Translations under genes and position numbers: made by a program | Part shown: in pieces, positions 1 through 8,975 of the stretch | Numbering within the stretch: position 1 is the stretch's first letter | Layout of the letters: the number at the start of each line of letters is the position of its first letter | Source: Halotia wernerae | GTDB lineage: Bacteria > Cyanobacteriota > Cyanobacteriia > Cyanobacteriales > Nostocaceae | NCBI GenBank assembly: GCA_034931985.1 | Contig: JAYGHB010000094.1 | Location: forward strand, 62,001 to 126,000 | Reading direction: 5' to 3' | DNA length: 64,000 nt | Notes under the pieces: model-generated | What the model was told of the DNA's origin: nothing | The model's input: only the letters and a program-made list of their open reading frames with translations | Database searches by the model: none

Positions 1-1
1 A

Positions 2-103
2 CGTAAGCGGGTGGAAACAAAATTACCAAACTTGTTGGAAGATATTAAATCGTTAGTAGACCCACAAACTCAAACTGACCAGTTCGGAGTGGTTGCAAGG
101 TGA
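2..103 (+). pseudogene. ISAzo13-like transposase fragment (3' piece only)
   Basis: An open frame enters from the left edge and reads RKRVETKLPNLLEDIKSLVD followed by PQTQTDQFGVVAR before a stop at 101-103. The first part resembles the conserved N-terminal segment of cyanobacterial ISAzo13-type transposases (a 'GRKR..ET..P.LL.DI..LVDP.T' block). In intact members this block continues into the rest of the transposase; here it is cut off after about 28 residues and runs straight into unrelated mobile-element sequence. I read it as a truncated copy. The family name is from memory of the motif and has not been checked by search. Confidence 0.5.
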
Positions 104-609
104 ATATTTCGAACCCGATCCAGAAACAGGTTGGACTGACATTAGGTTTCAGCCTTACCTTGAATTTTTTCACAGCTTCGGCTTTGGTGATCGTCTTACC
201 GCGATTGTTCTCTCCTAAAATTTACCCACTGTCAGGTTTTCTTGGTGAGGATGGGAAGCCAGAGGTGAAGATACGCCAGGGGCGAAACTCAAAAAAGCCC
301 ACCAAACGCCACCTTTGACTGAGAAGATTTCAGAAGGCTTTGGGGGTTGCTCCTAGCTTGGAAGCATCCGGTCATAGCCGTAAAGTCAAAATTGTTGGGG
401 GGTCTGATTTGTGTCGGGTTGCCCTGTGGCAGTGGGTGTTTACTCGCATTGAACCTAAGCGATCGCGCCTCAAAAATGAAATAGATAAAACTTTGAGTGA
501 GAAGCTGGACACTGAGAAAGCAGCCAGCCGCCCGGTCAAGTTGGTCAGAATGAAAATTGCTGCGATCGGTGCAAGATTGTTGTTTAGAGAGTTGGTTAAA
601 GCTCTGTGA
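104..609 (+). pseudogene. Broken IS110-like transposase C-terminal remnant
   Basis: Three frames must be joined to read this as one protein: FEPDPETGWTDIRFQPYLEF, then IYPLSGFLGEDGKPEVKIRQ, then RFQKALGVAPSLEASGHSRK with DLCRVALWQWVFTRIEPKRS and a C-terminus ending LLFRELVKAL at 609. The 'ALGVAP...SG......GG...CRVALW' pattern resembles the C-terminal domain of IS110/IS116-type transposases, though I am not certain of the family. At least two frameshifts disable it. Together with the fragment at 2-103 it forms a junction of two different element remnants. Confidence 0.45.
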
Positions 610-703
610 GTTATTACAAACTAGAAGGACAAACCCCCGTTGCTGTTGAAAGCTTTATAGAGTGGTCTTTGTGGATGGCATCGGCCGACATCAGAGTTAT
701 GCG

Positions 704-820
704 TAATACCAATTCTATGTGAGGCTGCACATAACGCCCGCAGGCTAGAAGCCTGGGGCTAAAGAGACAAAGCCTGCTTGTGCAGGCTAATTATATGCAG
801 CTTCATATAAAAACGGTATA
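704..820. repeat. MITE-like element with imperfect terminal inverted repeats
   Basis: A 117-bp segment begins TAATACCAATTCTATGTGAG and ends with TATATGAAG-type sequence closing in GGTATA. The outer ~29 bases at each end are imperfect inverted repeats (TATGTGAGGCTGCACATA against the reverse complement of TATATGCAGCTTCATATA). An inner hairpin involves GCAGGCT and AGCCTGC. It has no coding capacity. The structure fits a non-autonomous miniature element or a large hairpin-forming dispersed repeat. Confidence 0.6.
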
Positions 821-880
821 ACGAGCTTAAAAACTGCTTAATTTCGACTGCTTTTGTTGGCATAAACTTAAGTCCTTGCA

Positions 881-906
881 CCTGCGAGGGGAGCATCCCA
901 CTTTTT
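881..906. repeat. Dispersed repeat, copy 1 (GCGAGGGG..GCATCCCACTTTTT type)
   Basis: The segment CTGCGAGGGGAGCATCCCAC followed by a T-run is closely matched at 38745-38770 (CTCGCAGGGGGTGCATCCCA plus T-run). No gene is associated with it here. It looks like a short interspersed repeat of this genome. Confidence 0.5.
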
Positions 907-975
907 ATTTAGCTTTCTTTTGTCACTCTAGGCAGAGGAAAAAGAGAAATAGTCTGACCAAAGGGATAAAAATAG

Positions 976-1116
976 ATGATTGTGCAAGGTATTCATGATG
1001 CTAATCAGGCGCCCAGTTTGGAGATTCAAAAAATTCTCTACTCTGAATTGGTTTTGAAATCTGCGGCGCATCTCTATCTTGAGCATAAACCAGAACCAAA
1101 AGTTGTTTTTCCTTAA
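976..1116 (+). CDS. Possible 46-residue protein of unknown function
   Basis: ATG at 976 opens 46 codons (MIVQGIHDANQAPSLEIQKI...EPKVVFP) ending at 1114-1116, 51 bp before the next gene. An AAGGGA stretch lies about 10 bases upstream of the ATG. The composition is protein-like but I recognise no family, and it could be a leftover of a longer gene. It has no membrane segment or signal peptide. Its closeness to the 150-residue gene downstream allows co-transcription, but that is inference. Confidence 0.3.
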   Translation: MIVQGIHDANQAPSLEIQKILYSELVLKSAAHLYLEHKPEPKVVFP

Positions 1117-1167
1117 CTGAACTTAGTTCCAATATTGAAGTAAAAGACGTTTACAAGGAGTATAGTC

Positions 1168-1620
1168 ATGACTAGCAATTCAGCAATTCTCCATGATTCT
1201 CAATTGAAAAGTGCGCTACTTCAGCGGGGATTTGATGTAAGTGTGATCGGGTTCCGAGACCTGAAGCGTTACTATGCTCTGCTAAAACAGTCCCTTTCTA
1301 AACTTTCCTTCTCGATCGATGAAGCCGGACTCATTTGTGATGCTTTAAAAGACTATAATCTTGAAAACAATCTCGATCGAATAGAGACCGTTTTGCCCCA
1401 GATTCATGATGCCATCCAACGCAACCATCTTGATCACAAATGGACGATTAACAGCGAAGTACTCGCAAATAAATTGAAGGCGTTATCCCCTTGCCAAACG
1501 TTGGCTTTAGTGGATGCCACCGAGCAGTTTTGGGTGAGACAGCAGTCAAGTCCAAACGAGAAAATTCAAGAGATATTACTGCAAGTGGATTTACTCCACT
1601 GTTGTGATTTTGCCCTGTAA
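1168..1620 (+). CDS. Conserved hypothetical protein, 150 aa
   Basis: The ATG at 1168 sits nine bases after an AAGGAG ribosome-binding site, which supports this start. The product is soluble, mostly helical in appearance, with no signal peptide, membrane segment or metal-binding cluster. It has two parts: residues ~1-90 rich in Leu/Asp (LKRYYALLKQSLSKLSFSID) and a C-terminal helix-rich part ending LLHCCDFAL. I do not recognise the family and assign no function. It lies alone between a mobile-element-rich left edge and a convergent DUF3598 gene. Confidence 0.7.
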   Translation: MTSNSAILHDSQLKSALLQRGFDVSVIGFRDLKRYYALLKQSLSKLSFSIDEAGLICDALKDYNLENNLDRIETVLPQIHDAIQRNHLDHKWTINSEVLANKLKALSPCQTLALVDATEQFWVRQQSSPNEKIQEILLQVDLLHCCDFAL

Positions 1621-1653
1621 GGTATCAGCCTTCGGTGCAAGCTTAATATTAAG

Positions 1654-2463
1654 CTACACCCTTTTTTCGGTAACTAAAGTGAGACTAGTCCATTCGCCTT
1701 TATCGTTATAGTTGCGAACCATTCGTTGGCGCAGGTTTGGCTGGATTAACCAACCCCCCTCTAAAAATAAAGGTTGACGTAACTGCACCTGCAATGGAGA
1801 AGTTACAGAAGCACCGTCCGGTAGCAGTAATACTTGTATCTGCTTTTGCGGATTTTGGTCAAAGTGGATGATTGAGCCTTTAACAGTAGCGGTTGAAGTA
1901 ATTTTATGTTCGCCAAAACTCAAACTTTGAATTAATCGCCCAGTATCGTCCAATTGCAATTTTAAAATTGTAGAGTAAGTATCAGGCGATCGCAAATCTG
2001 GATATATTGTTACTGCTTCGCCTTGCCATTCTCCTAACAAGTCATCGATTTGTAAGGTTGGGGTTTCTGGTGTTGGGGTTTGAGCTAAATGTTCGCGAAT
2101 CAAGGTGATTTTGTCTAGTTGACCATTTTGATCAAACAATTGCACCAAACGTAAGCGGCGATTTTCATAAATTAAACCGAATTCTGCCCCAAATTCAGTA
2201 AAAGGTGCTAACTGAATTGAACCTTGAGAAAATGCCCCATTTTCAAAAAATAAAAGACTGCCTCCCACAGAGCTATATTCTAAAACTAAGTCAGCTTGTC
2301 CTGAACGGCAGAGATTCAGACGCACTGTCTGGTTATTGTTCAACCCTTCTAAGGCCAGACGACTAGGAATATCTTTTAGAAGTGTACCCTGAGGCGAAAA
2401 ATTGGTGAATGAACCTTCCCATACACCAAGATTTTGCAGAAAACATTCCCACTGTGATTTCAT
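1654..2463 (-). CDS. DUF3598 family protein
   Basis: The product begins MKSQWECFLQNLGVWEGSFT, the hallmark start of the cyanobacterial DUF3598 family. These proteins contain two lipocalin-like (calycin) barrels: an N-terminal one (residues ~1-135, with LGVWEGSF and LVLEYSSVGGSLLFFENG) and a C-terminal one (~140-270, with LLGEWQGEAVTIYPDLRSPD). A start seven codons upstream (2484) is possible, but the ATG at 2463 has an AAGGAT ribosome-binding site and begins at the conserved block. The biochemical role is unknown; the fold suggests binding of a small hydrophobic ligand. It is transcribed away from ftsX, with an AT-rich tandem repeat between them. Confidence 0.85.
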   Translation of the reverse strand: MKSQWECFLQNLGVWEGSFTNFSPQGTLLKDIPSRLALEGLNNNQTVRLNLCRSGQADLVLEYSSVGGSLLFFENGAFSQGSIQLAPFTEFGAEFGLIYENRRLRLVQLFDQNGQLDKITLIREHLAQTPTPETPTLQIDDLLGEWQGEAVTIYPDLRSPDTYSTILKLQLDDTGRLIQSLSFGEHKITSTATVKGSIIHFDQNPQKQIQVLLLPDGASVTSPLQVQLRQPLFLEGGWLIQPNLRQRMVRNYNDKGEWTSLTLVTEKRV

Positions 2464-2537
2464 AGCAATTTTATCCTTTATCATTCACCCTTTACCGATG
2501 CCCTATGCTTCGCTCAATTAAAAATTGATTCGATTTC

Positions 2538-2568
2538 ATTTTTAATTTTTAATTTTTAATTTTTAATT
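2538..2568. repeat. Short tandem repeat (heptamer TTTTTAA, about four copies)
   Basis: Between the DUF3598 gene and ftsX the sequence repeats TTTTTAA about four times without interruption. Heptameric short tandem repeats of this kind are typical of Nostocales intergenic DNA. Other AT-rich copies occur inside the element at 57728-57938. No promoter or gene is evident in it. Confidence 0.7.
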
Positions 2569-2588
2569 CCCAAAGGGATCCCCAATAC

Positions 2589-3491
2589 CTAACCTTTAGC
2601 AAAACGCCGGACAGCAAATAAGCTTCCCATTAATCCTACCGTTGCACCAAAACTTAAGAGAATCAGTGGCAACAATAAGATTTGTGTGGCATTGAGTTGG
2701 ACACCATTACTAATAAATTGGATAAATTCGGGCTGATTGGCTAACAAATTACCGATAAACTGTTGAATTACAGAAATAAAACTCCAAGCGATCGCACCGC
2801 CAACTAAACCAAAGGCAATGCCCTGTAAAATAAATGGCAGGTAAATCCATGCTGAAGTTGCTCCTACCAATTGCATAATTTCAATTTCTCGACGACGCGC
2901 CATGACAATTAAGCGAATTGTGGTGGTCGTGACAGCGATCGCAGTTAAAGTCAAAATAATTGTAATTGTTAAAGTAACCCAGTTGAGACCTTGGTGTAAT
3001 TGGGCGATGCGTTTTACTGCTTCATCTACATACTGCACCGCCTCAACTCCTCGTAACTTAGCTAATTGTGTCGCTAAAGTCGGCACAACCTGAGAATTTC
3101 TGGCTTTTACCTTTATCTCATCAACTAAAGGATTATCCCCTAGCTGCTGGGTAGCACCATCAATATCTGCAATTCCCAGTTCCTTAACTAACTTAGTCCA
3201 AGCTTGCTCTTTGGTAATTGTTTGCATCGCCACCACTGACGGCATTTGTGCCACAAATGGCTCAATACTTTGGGCTTGTGTACCTGGATCGAGATAAACT
3301 GATACTTCTAACTGGCTACCAAACTGATTAAGGAGTTTTTCCACTTGCCAGGAAGTTTGCAAACTCAAGCCGAATAAAAATAGTAATACTGTAACAGTAC
3401 TCACAGCTGCCCAATTCATCCAACCCCCGCGCAGTAAACCGAGGAAAGTTTCTTTAAGCAAGTAGTCAAGTTTTGTGAGAAATTTAAACAC
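2589..3491 (-). CDS. ftsX: Cell-division ABC-type permease FtsX
   Basis: At 300 residues it has the normal FtsX length and layout: a cytoplasmic start (MFKFLTKLDYLLKETFLGLL), a first membrane span around residues 25-43, a periplasmic domain (~45-170), then three C-terminal spans (~175-195, ~215-240, ~270-292) around the FtsX signature (MARRREIEIMQLVGATSAWI). FtsX pairs with the ATPase FtsE at the division site and transmits its cycle to murein hydrolases outside the membrane. No ftsE lies next to it here, a common arrangement in cyanobacteria. It is transcribed alone, head to head with an acetyltransferase gene. Confidence 0.93.
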   Translation of the reverse strand: MFKFLTKLDYLLKETFLGLLRGGWMNWAAVSTVTVLLFLFGLSLQTSWQVEKLLNQFGSQLEVSVYLDPGTQAQSIEPFVAQMPSVVAMQTITKEQAWTKLVKELGIADIDGATQQLGDNPLVDEIKVKARNSQVVPTLATQLAKLRGVEAVQYVDEAVKRIAQLHQGLNWVTLTITIILTLTAIAVTTTTIRLIVMARRREIEIMQLVGATSAWIYLPFILQGIAFGLVGGAIAWSFISVIQQFIGNLLANQPEFIQFISNGVQLNATQILLLPLILLSFGATVGLMGSLFAVRRFAKG

Positions 3492-3610
3492 ACATCACCC
3501 CAAAATTTAAAATTGGCTTTGCCTCTAGGCACGAGATCACATCAACCTTTATACTCGACGACGCAAACTTTACCAACACAATTTTTTAGGAGATATGACG
3601 GGTTTTATTG

Positions 3611-4234
3611 ATGGCTACTCAATCAAGATTAGACACTAATCGATTACTTCTTCGCCCTCTTTTGCAGGCAGATGCTCCACTAATTCAACAAGCAGCTAGC
3701 AACAGAGCAATTAGCGATAGGATGATTTCCATTCCGCATCCGTATCCCAATGGTGAAGCTGAACGATACGTTTCTCGCCAGATAGCGGAGTTTGAGGAAG
3801 GTCATTCTGTTACCTTTGTTATAGAAAGAAAGTTAGAGAATTCATTTTGCGGCATTATCGAGATTCGTGACATAGATTGGGAACACTCGCAGGCTGAATT
3901 GAGTTTCTGGCTAGCAGTTGAAGCACAAGGACATGGTTACATGAGCGAAGCTTTGCAACCTATGATCAGTTTTAGTTTTCAGGAATTGGGACTTAACAGA
4001 CTCTGTGCTTACCATATGGTAAAGAATCCTGCATCAGGTTGCGTACTTCAAAAAAACAGCTTCGTGAAAGAAGGAGTTCTGCGTCAGCGAGTGCGAAAGG
4101 GGGGAGTGTTCGAGGATACGGTATTGCTTGCAATTTTGCGTCAAGATTGGGATAACTCGAAGGCGATCGCCCTCACTCCTCAAAATGACAAAGAGCAGTT
4201 AGCCACAAATATAGATTTAAGAAAATGCCATTAG
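3611..4234 (+). CDS. GNAT N-acetyltransferase, RimJ/RimL type
   Basis: About 208 residues with the RimJ/RimL-type pattern: TNRLLLRPLLQADAPLIQQA at the start, a central FWLAVEAQGHGYMSEALQPM acetyl-CoA-binding block, and LGLNRLCAYHMVKNPASGCV followed by LQKNSFVKEGVLRQ. These are the motifs of acetyltransferases acting on ribosomal or other N-termini or on small amines; the substrate cannot be read from sequence. ATG at 3611 is chosen over the adjacent TTG; an AGGAG lies a little far upstream. The C-terminal ~20 residues after RQDWDNS look like a poorly conserved tail. Confidence 0.82.
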   Translation: MATQSRLDTNRLLLRPLLQADAPLIQQAASNRAISDRMISIPHPYPNGEAERYVSRQIAEFEEGHSVTFVIERKLENSFCGIIEIRDIDWEHSQAELSFWLAVEAQGHGYMSEALQPMISFSFQELGLNRLCAYHMVKNPASGCVLQKNSFVKEGVLRQRVRKGGVFEDTVLLAILRQDWDNSKAIALTPQNDKEQLATNIDLRKCH

Positions 4235-4320
4235 GCAAATTTTTGCATCTCAACAGGGGTCTAGCTGAGATTGATAGAATGAAAATAGTAGGAATTTTCA
4301 CAATCTAGCCATCAAGAACC

Positions 4321-4884
4321 ATGCCCTCTGAAATTGCTGTAGAGAAGAAAAAATTAAAAAATCCGCCCTTAGAACTGCACTATCTAGGCGATCGCGTGCT
4401 GCGTCAAGCGGCCAAGCGCATTAGCAAAGTAGATGATGAACTTCGTCAACTGATACGCGAAATGCTACAAACGATGTACAGCAAAGATGGCATTGGTTTG
4501 GCTGCTCCTCAAGTGGCAATTCACAAGCAACTAATTGTCATCGACTGCGAACCCGATAACGCCGCAAATCCTCCACTGGTATTGATCAACCCCACAATTA
4601 AACAAGTGAGTAAGGAAGTTTGCGTTGCTCAAGAAGGTTGTTTGAGCATTCCCAATGTTTATATCGATGTCAAGCGTCCTGAAGTCGTAGAAATTGCCTA
4701 TAAAGATGAATATGGTCGTCCCCGGACATTAAAGGCTAATGACTTGCTAGGGCGCTGTATTCAGCACGAGATGGATCATCTTAACGGGGTAGTATTTGTA
4801 GACCGCGTAGAAAATTCCTTGACTTTGGCGCAGGAGTTATCTAAAAATGGCTTCTCGTATCAGGCAGTGAAACCAGTAGCATAG
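4321..4884 (+). CDS. def: Peptide deformylase
   Basis: This metalloenzyme removes the formyl group from the initiator methionine of nascent proteins. All three signature motifs are present: GIGLAAPQ (residues 57-64), EGCLS (105-109, with the metal ligand Cys107) and QHEMDHLNG (ligands His149 and His153, catalytic Glu150). The 187-residue length is usual for the class. The first 15 residues are a short Lys-rich extension. A small GTG-started membrane-protein gene follows within 11 bp and may be co-transcribed. Confidence 0.96.
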   Translation: MPSEIAVEKKKLKNPPLELHYLGDRVLRQAAKRISKVDDELRQLIREMLQTMYSKDGIGLAAPQVAIHKQLIVIDCEPDNAANPPLVLINPTIKQVSKEVCVAQEGCLSIPNVYIDVKRPEVVEIAYKDEYGRPRTLKANDLLGRCIQHEMDHLNGVVFVDRVENSLTLAQELSKNGFSYQAVKPVA

Positions 4885-4894
4885 GGGGCTAGTA

Positions 4895-5098
4895 GTGTAT
4901 TTAACTCCGAAAAGCGGTTTGTTTTTAGGTGGTTCTTGTGTAGCTGCGATCGCAGCCATAGGTTCGATTTTTGAACTGAGTTACGGACAACCAGATTTGG
5001 GCGTTTTAGCAACTGTAATTATCCTAGGCTTGAGCATTCCACTCACAGGATTATTTTTCTTTGCCGCAGTTAGGGACGCACGAGCTAACATTAAGTAA
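4895..5098 (+). CDS. Small two-span membrane protein, 67 aa
   Basis: Starts at a GTG 11 bp after def (MYLTPKSGLFLGGSCVAAIA). It has two hydrophobic segments (residues ~8-28 and ~34-57) and a short charged tail (RDARANIK). The tight spacing to def suggests a shared transcript. I do not recognise a named family; small proteins of this layout are common in cyanobacteria. No functional claim is made. Confidence 0.7.
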   Translation: MYLTPKSGLFLGGSCVAAIAAIGSIFELSYGQPDLGVLATVIILGLSIPLTGLFFFAAVRDARANIK

Positions 5099-5218
5099 GC
5101 ATCAGGTACATAAAAAAGGTAAAAGGATGAAGTAAAAAGGCAAAATTCATTCTTTTATCTTTTATTTTTTATTGAAAGCGACGGGAAACTCTATCCCCTT
5201 GTGAGTAGCAGGGCTGTT

Positions 5219-8200
5219 TCATGTTTTCTCTGCCTTTTCCACAGCCCCTAAAGCTTTCAAGGTATTCTTCTGAGCTGCTGTTAAACCGATAGAGCCTGTA
5301 ATGTCCATGTCCTTATATGGTTTGTGGATGCTGAAGATTTTCAAACACTTACCAGTTTCCATGCTCCATAGCCTCACTGTTTCATCTTCACCACCACTAG
5401 CGATGATTCGACCATCAGGACTGAAGACAACTGACCATATCCTCTTGGTATGTCCTTCCAGTGTCTTCAGGCATTTACCAGTGTTTACATCCCAGATTTT
5501 TACAGTATTATCATCACCAGCGCTGGCTAAAATGCAACTTGCTTGATCTTGCTTATCGGTAATTTTATAACCTTGAGGACTAAAGGCTACTGCTCGTACT
5601 TTATCGGTGTGTTCCTGCAAAGGAGGTTCTAGAGGCTCTAGGCGTTTATCAGTACTAGTTTTCCATAATCTCACTGTATGATCTTCACTAGCACTGGCTA
5701 AAATATCACCTTTAGGGCTAAAAGCTACTGACCTTACCCAATTAGTGTGTCCTTCTAAAGATTCCAAGGATTCATCTGTGTTAACCCGCCACAATTTCAC
5801 TGTACGATCTTCACTAGCACCAGCTAAAATGTCACCCTGAGGACTAAAAGCTACAAACCATATTCGGTTGGTGTCTGCTGACAAGGTTTTAAAACATTTG
5901 CCTGTGTTCACATTCCATAACTTGACTGTTTGGTCATCACTAGCACTGGCTAAAATTTGACCATTAGGACTAAAAGCTATTGACCATACCCAATTACTGT
6001 GTCTCTTCAAAATTTTTAAACATCTAGCAGTCTTGGCATCCCATAACCTAATGGTTTGGTCATCACTAGCACTGGCTAAAATTTGACCATCTGGACTGAA
6101 AGCTACTGAGCGCACCCCATTTGTATGACCCTTTAAAATTTTGAGGCACTTACCAGTCTCCACATCCCACAACCTAACTGTGTGGTCATCACTAGCACTG
6201 GCTAAAATTTGACCATCTGGACTGAAAGCTATTGACCATACCCAATTGGTATAACCTTTTAAAGTTCTCAAGCATCTACCACTATAGCCATCCCATAACT
6301 TGACTGTTTGGTCATCGCTGGTACTAGCAATTGTGCGATTATCAGGACTGAAAGCAACTGACCAGATTCTGTCTGTATGGCCTTGCAGAGTTTTCAGACA
6401 CTTACCAGTGTTTACATCCCATAGTCTAACTGTTTGGTCATCACTGCCACTAACTATGATATCACCTTTAGGATTATAGTCTACTGACCATACCCAATTA
6501 GTATGACCTGTCAAAGTTTTGAGGCACTTACCAGTGTCCGCGTCCCACAGCCTAACTGTTTTGTCATCACTAGCACTAGCGATCGTATGACCTTGAGGAC
6601 TGAAAGCGACTGACCAGATTCTATCTGTATGCCCTAAGAGAGTTTTGAGGCATTCACCGCTGTAAACATCCCAGATTTTTGCAGTTTGGTCTTTACTACC
6701 ACTGACTAAAGTTATGCCATTAGGACTAAAAGCTACTGACCGCACTCCATTAATGTGATCTGCCAAAGTTTTGAGGCATTTACCGCTGTGGATATCCCAG
6801 ATTTTCACGGTTTGGTCTTCACTAGCACTAGCGATTATATGACCTTGAGAACTAAAAGCGACTGACCAGATTCTATCTGTATGCCCTAAGAGAGTTTTGA
6901 GGCATTCACCACTGTGGACATCCCAAATTTTTACGGTCTGGTCTTCACAGCCACTAACTAGGGTTGTACCATCAGCACTAAAAGCAACTGACCACACTTT
7001 GTTAGTGTGTTCTTGATAGAGTAAAAGCTGTTGACCATTGGCAACTCGCCACAGGCGAATCTCACCGTTAGCATCTCCTGTAGCTAAAAGTTTTCCATCT
7101 CGGCTAAATGCTACCGATAAAACTGTGGCAAAGTTCTTGGCAAAGACAGACCGAGTGAGATCACTGTGAGCAAAACTTACTTGATGCAAATTTACATTCT
7201 GGAGATAAGCTTGCCGAACATCTAGATTTGAGAAGTCATAACCTGTCAAATCAGTCTGTAATTGAGACAACAGATTGAGGACGTTGCTTCCAGCATATCC
7301 TGGTTTAACAATAAATTTATCTCGCAGGGGTTCGAGAATTTGAGTTAGCTTGTCTTCAATATTGGTCTGAGTTCTCAAAAGATTTAGTAATCTTTCGATA
7401 ATTGGCTGGAGAATGAGGCGAATTTGAATATCTCTGACATAATCTTTGACAGTGGCTCCCATCAGAGCATGACTCATGAATAGTGCAATTTTATCTGTAG
7501 TAATTTCTTGACAAATCTGTTCGATTATAGATTCTGTAATGTACTCCATAACCACAGGTTGAAGGGTGAACAGAGCATCACTTTTTTCAATCAGACTTCG
7601 CCTGCGTAAAGACTCTAGTGCTTCTAGTAATTCCCTTTTAGTCAAGGGACGCACAATATCATCTAGCAATTCTTCCAGCGACACTGGCTCACGCTTGATT
7701 GCCAACCAGTAAATGATTTCTTTTTCTAGCTCTGAGGTGCGCTCAAATTGCTGGTCTAATAAATTACGGGTGTCGCCAAAAATTATCTCTCCGGCATCTA
7801 AAAAGGCAGCGATATCACCACTAAATAATTCCCGAATTGTCTCAGCAACTAACTTTAAGGCTAAAGGATTACCTGAATAATTCTTCACCAGTTCTACCCA
7901 GTTTTGCTGCGAGCCAAATAAGCTTTTATCTTTAAGAATTTCTTGCCCTTCTGTTTCTCCTACACCAGCTAATGATATTGTTCTGACTGGTGATGTTTCA
8001 CCCTCTAAAGGTGCAAATTCTTTCGGTTTCTCACGACTAGTAATTACCAAGCAGCTTTGATGAGGTTCTTCCCCTATCCTTCTGAGTAGTTGACCATAAT
8101 CTTCATATCCTTCTTTGTAATATCCGGCGCGAGCCTCCTGCGAAGAAGCTATGCTCATTCCTCCTTGTAAAATGGTCTCTGCATTATCCAATACCAATAG

Positions 8201-8854
8201 ACAACGGTGTTCTCGTAAATAATTAATCAGCAGCGTAACTTTTGCATTTACGGTTTCTGGTAAATTCATTTTTTGCTCATCAGAGAAAAATCGAATCAGA
8301 TTAGCCAACATTTCTTGAATAGGTGGAGCATTGCGAAGAGTTCGCCAAATAAAGTAATCAAAATTAGCTTGAACTTCGGCTGCTAGCTTCACCGACAAGG
8401 CAGTTTTGCCAATTCCTCCCATACCTAATAGTGCTACTAATCGACAGCGCTCTCCGACAATCCATTGCTTAAGTTTAGATAGTTCCGTTTCCCTTCCATA
8501 AAAGTTACTACGAATACTAGGTGCTTCGCCCCAATCTTGACGCTTAGAGGCAGTTGGTTTTCCAGGCTGTGAAGATGCTTGATATGCACTTTCAATAACT
8601 TGTTGTAACTTAGTGAGCTTACCTGGGCCGCCGCCACTAACTTGGAATTTTTTGTAAACCTCACTTAATCTCTTGCGTACTGCCTCAGCACTAATACCCA
8701 ATTCTTTAGCGATCGCATTTGGTGGCTTACCCTCAACGGCAGGCAAAAAGACCTCTAGCTCGCTACTAGATAAACACCGTTCTTCGGCTAAAGCCAAAAT
8801 GAAGTTTTGAGCGATCGCACTCATGCACATACCAGAACTAACTACAAAATTCAT
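5219..8854 (-). CDS. STAND protein: HTH + NB-ARC ATPase + 14 WD40 repeats
   Basis: 1211 residues in four parts. (1) Residues ~28-75 form a LuxR-like helix-turn-helix (LSSSELEVFLPAVEGKPPNA, AKELGISAEAVRKRLSEVYK). (2) An NB-ARC/NACHT-type NTPase follows, with Walker A GMGGIGKT at 144-151 and a Walker B-like RCLLVLDNAE. (3) A helical stretch ends in a few pentapeptide-like units (TGYDFSNLDVRQAYLQNVNL). (4) From about residue 570 there are 14 WD40 units of mostly 42 residues, enough for two seven-bladed propellers. STAND proteins are switches in which the propeller senses a ligand and the NTPase oligomerises; the N-terminal HTH suggests the output is DNA binding. Unusually similar blades point to recent internal duplication. 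Three palindromic sites lie 120-210 bp upstream. ATGs at codons 9 and 11 are alternative starts. Confidence 0.93.
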   Translation of the reverse strand: MNFVVSSGMCMSAIAQNFILALAEERCLSSSELEVFLPAVEGKPPNAIAKELGISAEAVRKRLSEVYKKFQVSGGGPGKLTKLQQVIESAYQASSQPGKPTASKRQDWGEAPSIRSNFYGRETELSKLKQWIVGERCRLVALLGMGGIGKTALSVKLAAEVQANFDYFIWRTLRNAPPIQEMLANLIRFFSDEQKMNLPETVNAKVTLLINYLREHRCLLVLDNAETILQGGMSIASSQEARAGYYKEGYEDYGQLLRRIGEEPHQSCLVITSREKPKEFAPLEGETSPVRTISLAGVGETEGQEILKDKSLFGSQQNWVELVKNYSGNPLALKLVAETIRELFSGDIAAFLDAGEIIFGDTRNLLDQQFERTSELEKEIIYWLAIKREPVSLEELLDDIVRPLTKRELLEALESLRRRSLIEKSDALFTLQPVVMEYITESIIEQICQEITTDKIALFMSHALMGATVKDYVRDIQIRLILQPIIERLLNLLRTQTNIEDKLTQILEPLRDKFIVKPGYAGSNVLNLLSQLQTDLTGYDFSNLDVRQAYLQNVNLHQVSFAHSDLTRSVFAKNFATVLSVAFSRDGKLLATGDANGEIRLWRVANGQQLLLYQEHTNKVWSVAFSADGTTLVSGCEDQTVKIWDVHSGECLKTLLGHTDRIWSVAFSSQGHIIASASEDQTVKIWDIHSGKCLKTLADHINGVRSVAFSPNGITLVSGSKDQTAKIWDVYSGECLKTLLGHTDRIWSVAFSPQGHTIASASDDKTVRLWDADTGKCLKTLTGHTNWVWSVDYNPKGDIIVSGSDDQTVRLWDVNTGKCLKTLQGHTDRIWSVAFSPDNRTIASTSDDQTVKLWDGYSGRCLRTLKGYTNWVWSIAFSPDGQILASASDDHTVRLWDVETGKCLKILKGHTNGVRSVAFSPDGQILASASDDQTIRLWDAKTARCLKILKRHSNWVWSIAFSPNGQILASASDDQTVKLWNVNTGKCFKTLSADTNRIWFVAFSPQGDILAGASEDRTVKLWRVNTDESLESLEGHTNWVRSVAFSPKGDILASASEDHTVRLWKTSTDKRLEPLEPPLQEHTDKVRAVAFSPQGYKITDKQDQASCILASAGDDNTVKIWDVNTGKCLKTLEGHTKRIWSVVFSPDGRIIASGGEDETVRLWSMETGKCLKIFSIHKPYKDMDITGSIGLTAAQKNTLKALGAVEKAEKT

Positions 8855-8975
8855 CTTAACTCACTCTGTGAGAAATTAATCTGCCACAAGTGACGGTTTT
8901 ACTGCTGTCTGTCATCTGAAATGACGCTGATAAATCATCATATTCTGACTTTTTTGTGCGTATTACCTTGACGAA

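Noticed and set aside
5301..5546. Frames antisense to the WD40 repeats
   Set aside because: They are shadows of the repeats on the opposite strand, with no start signals.
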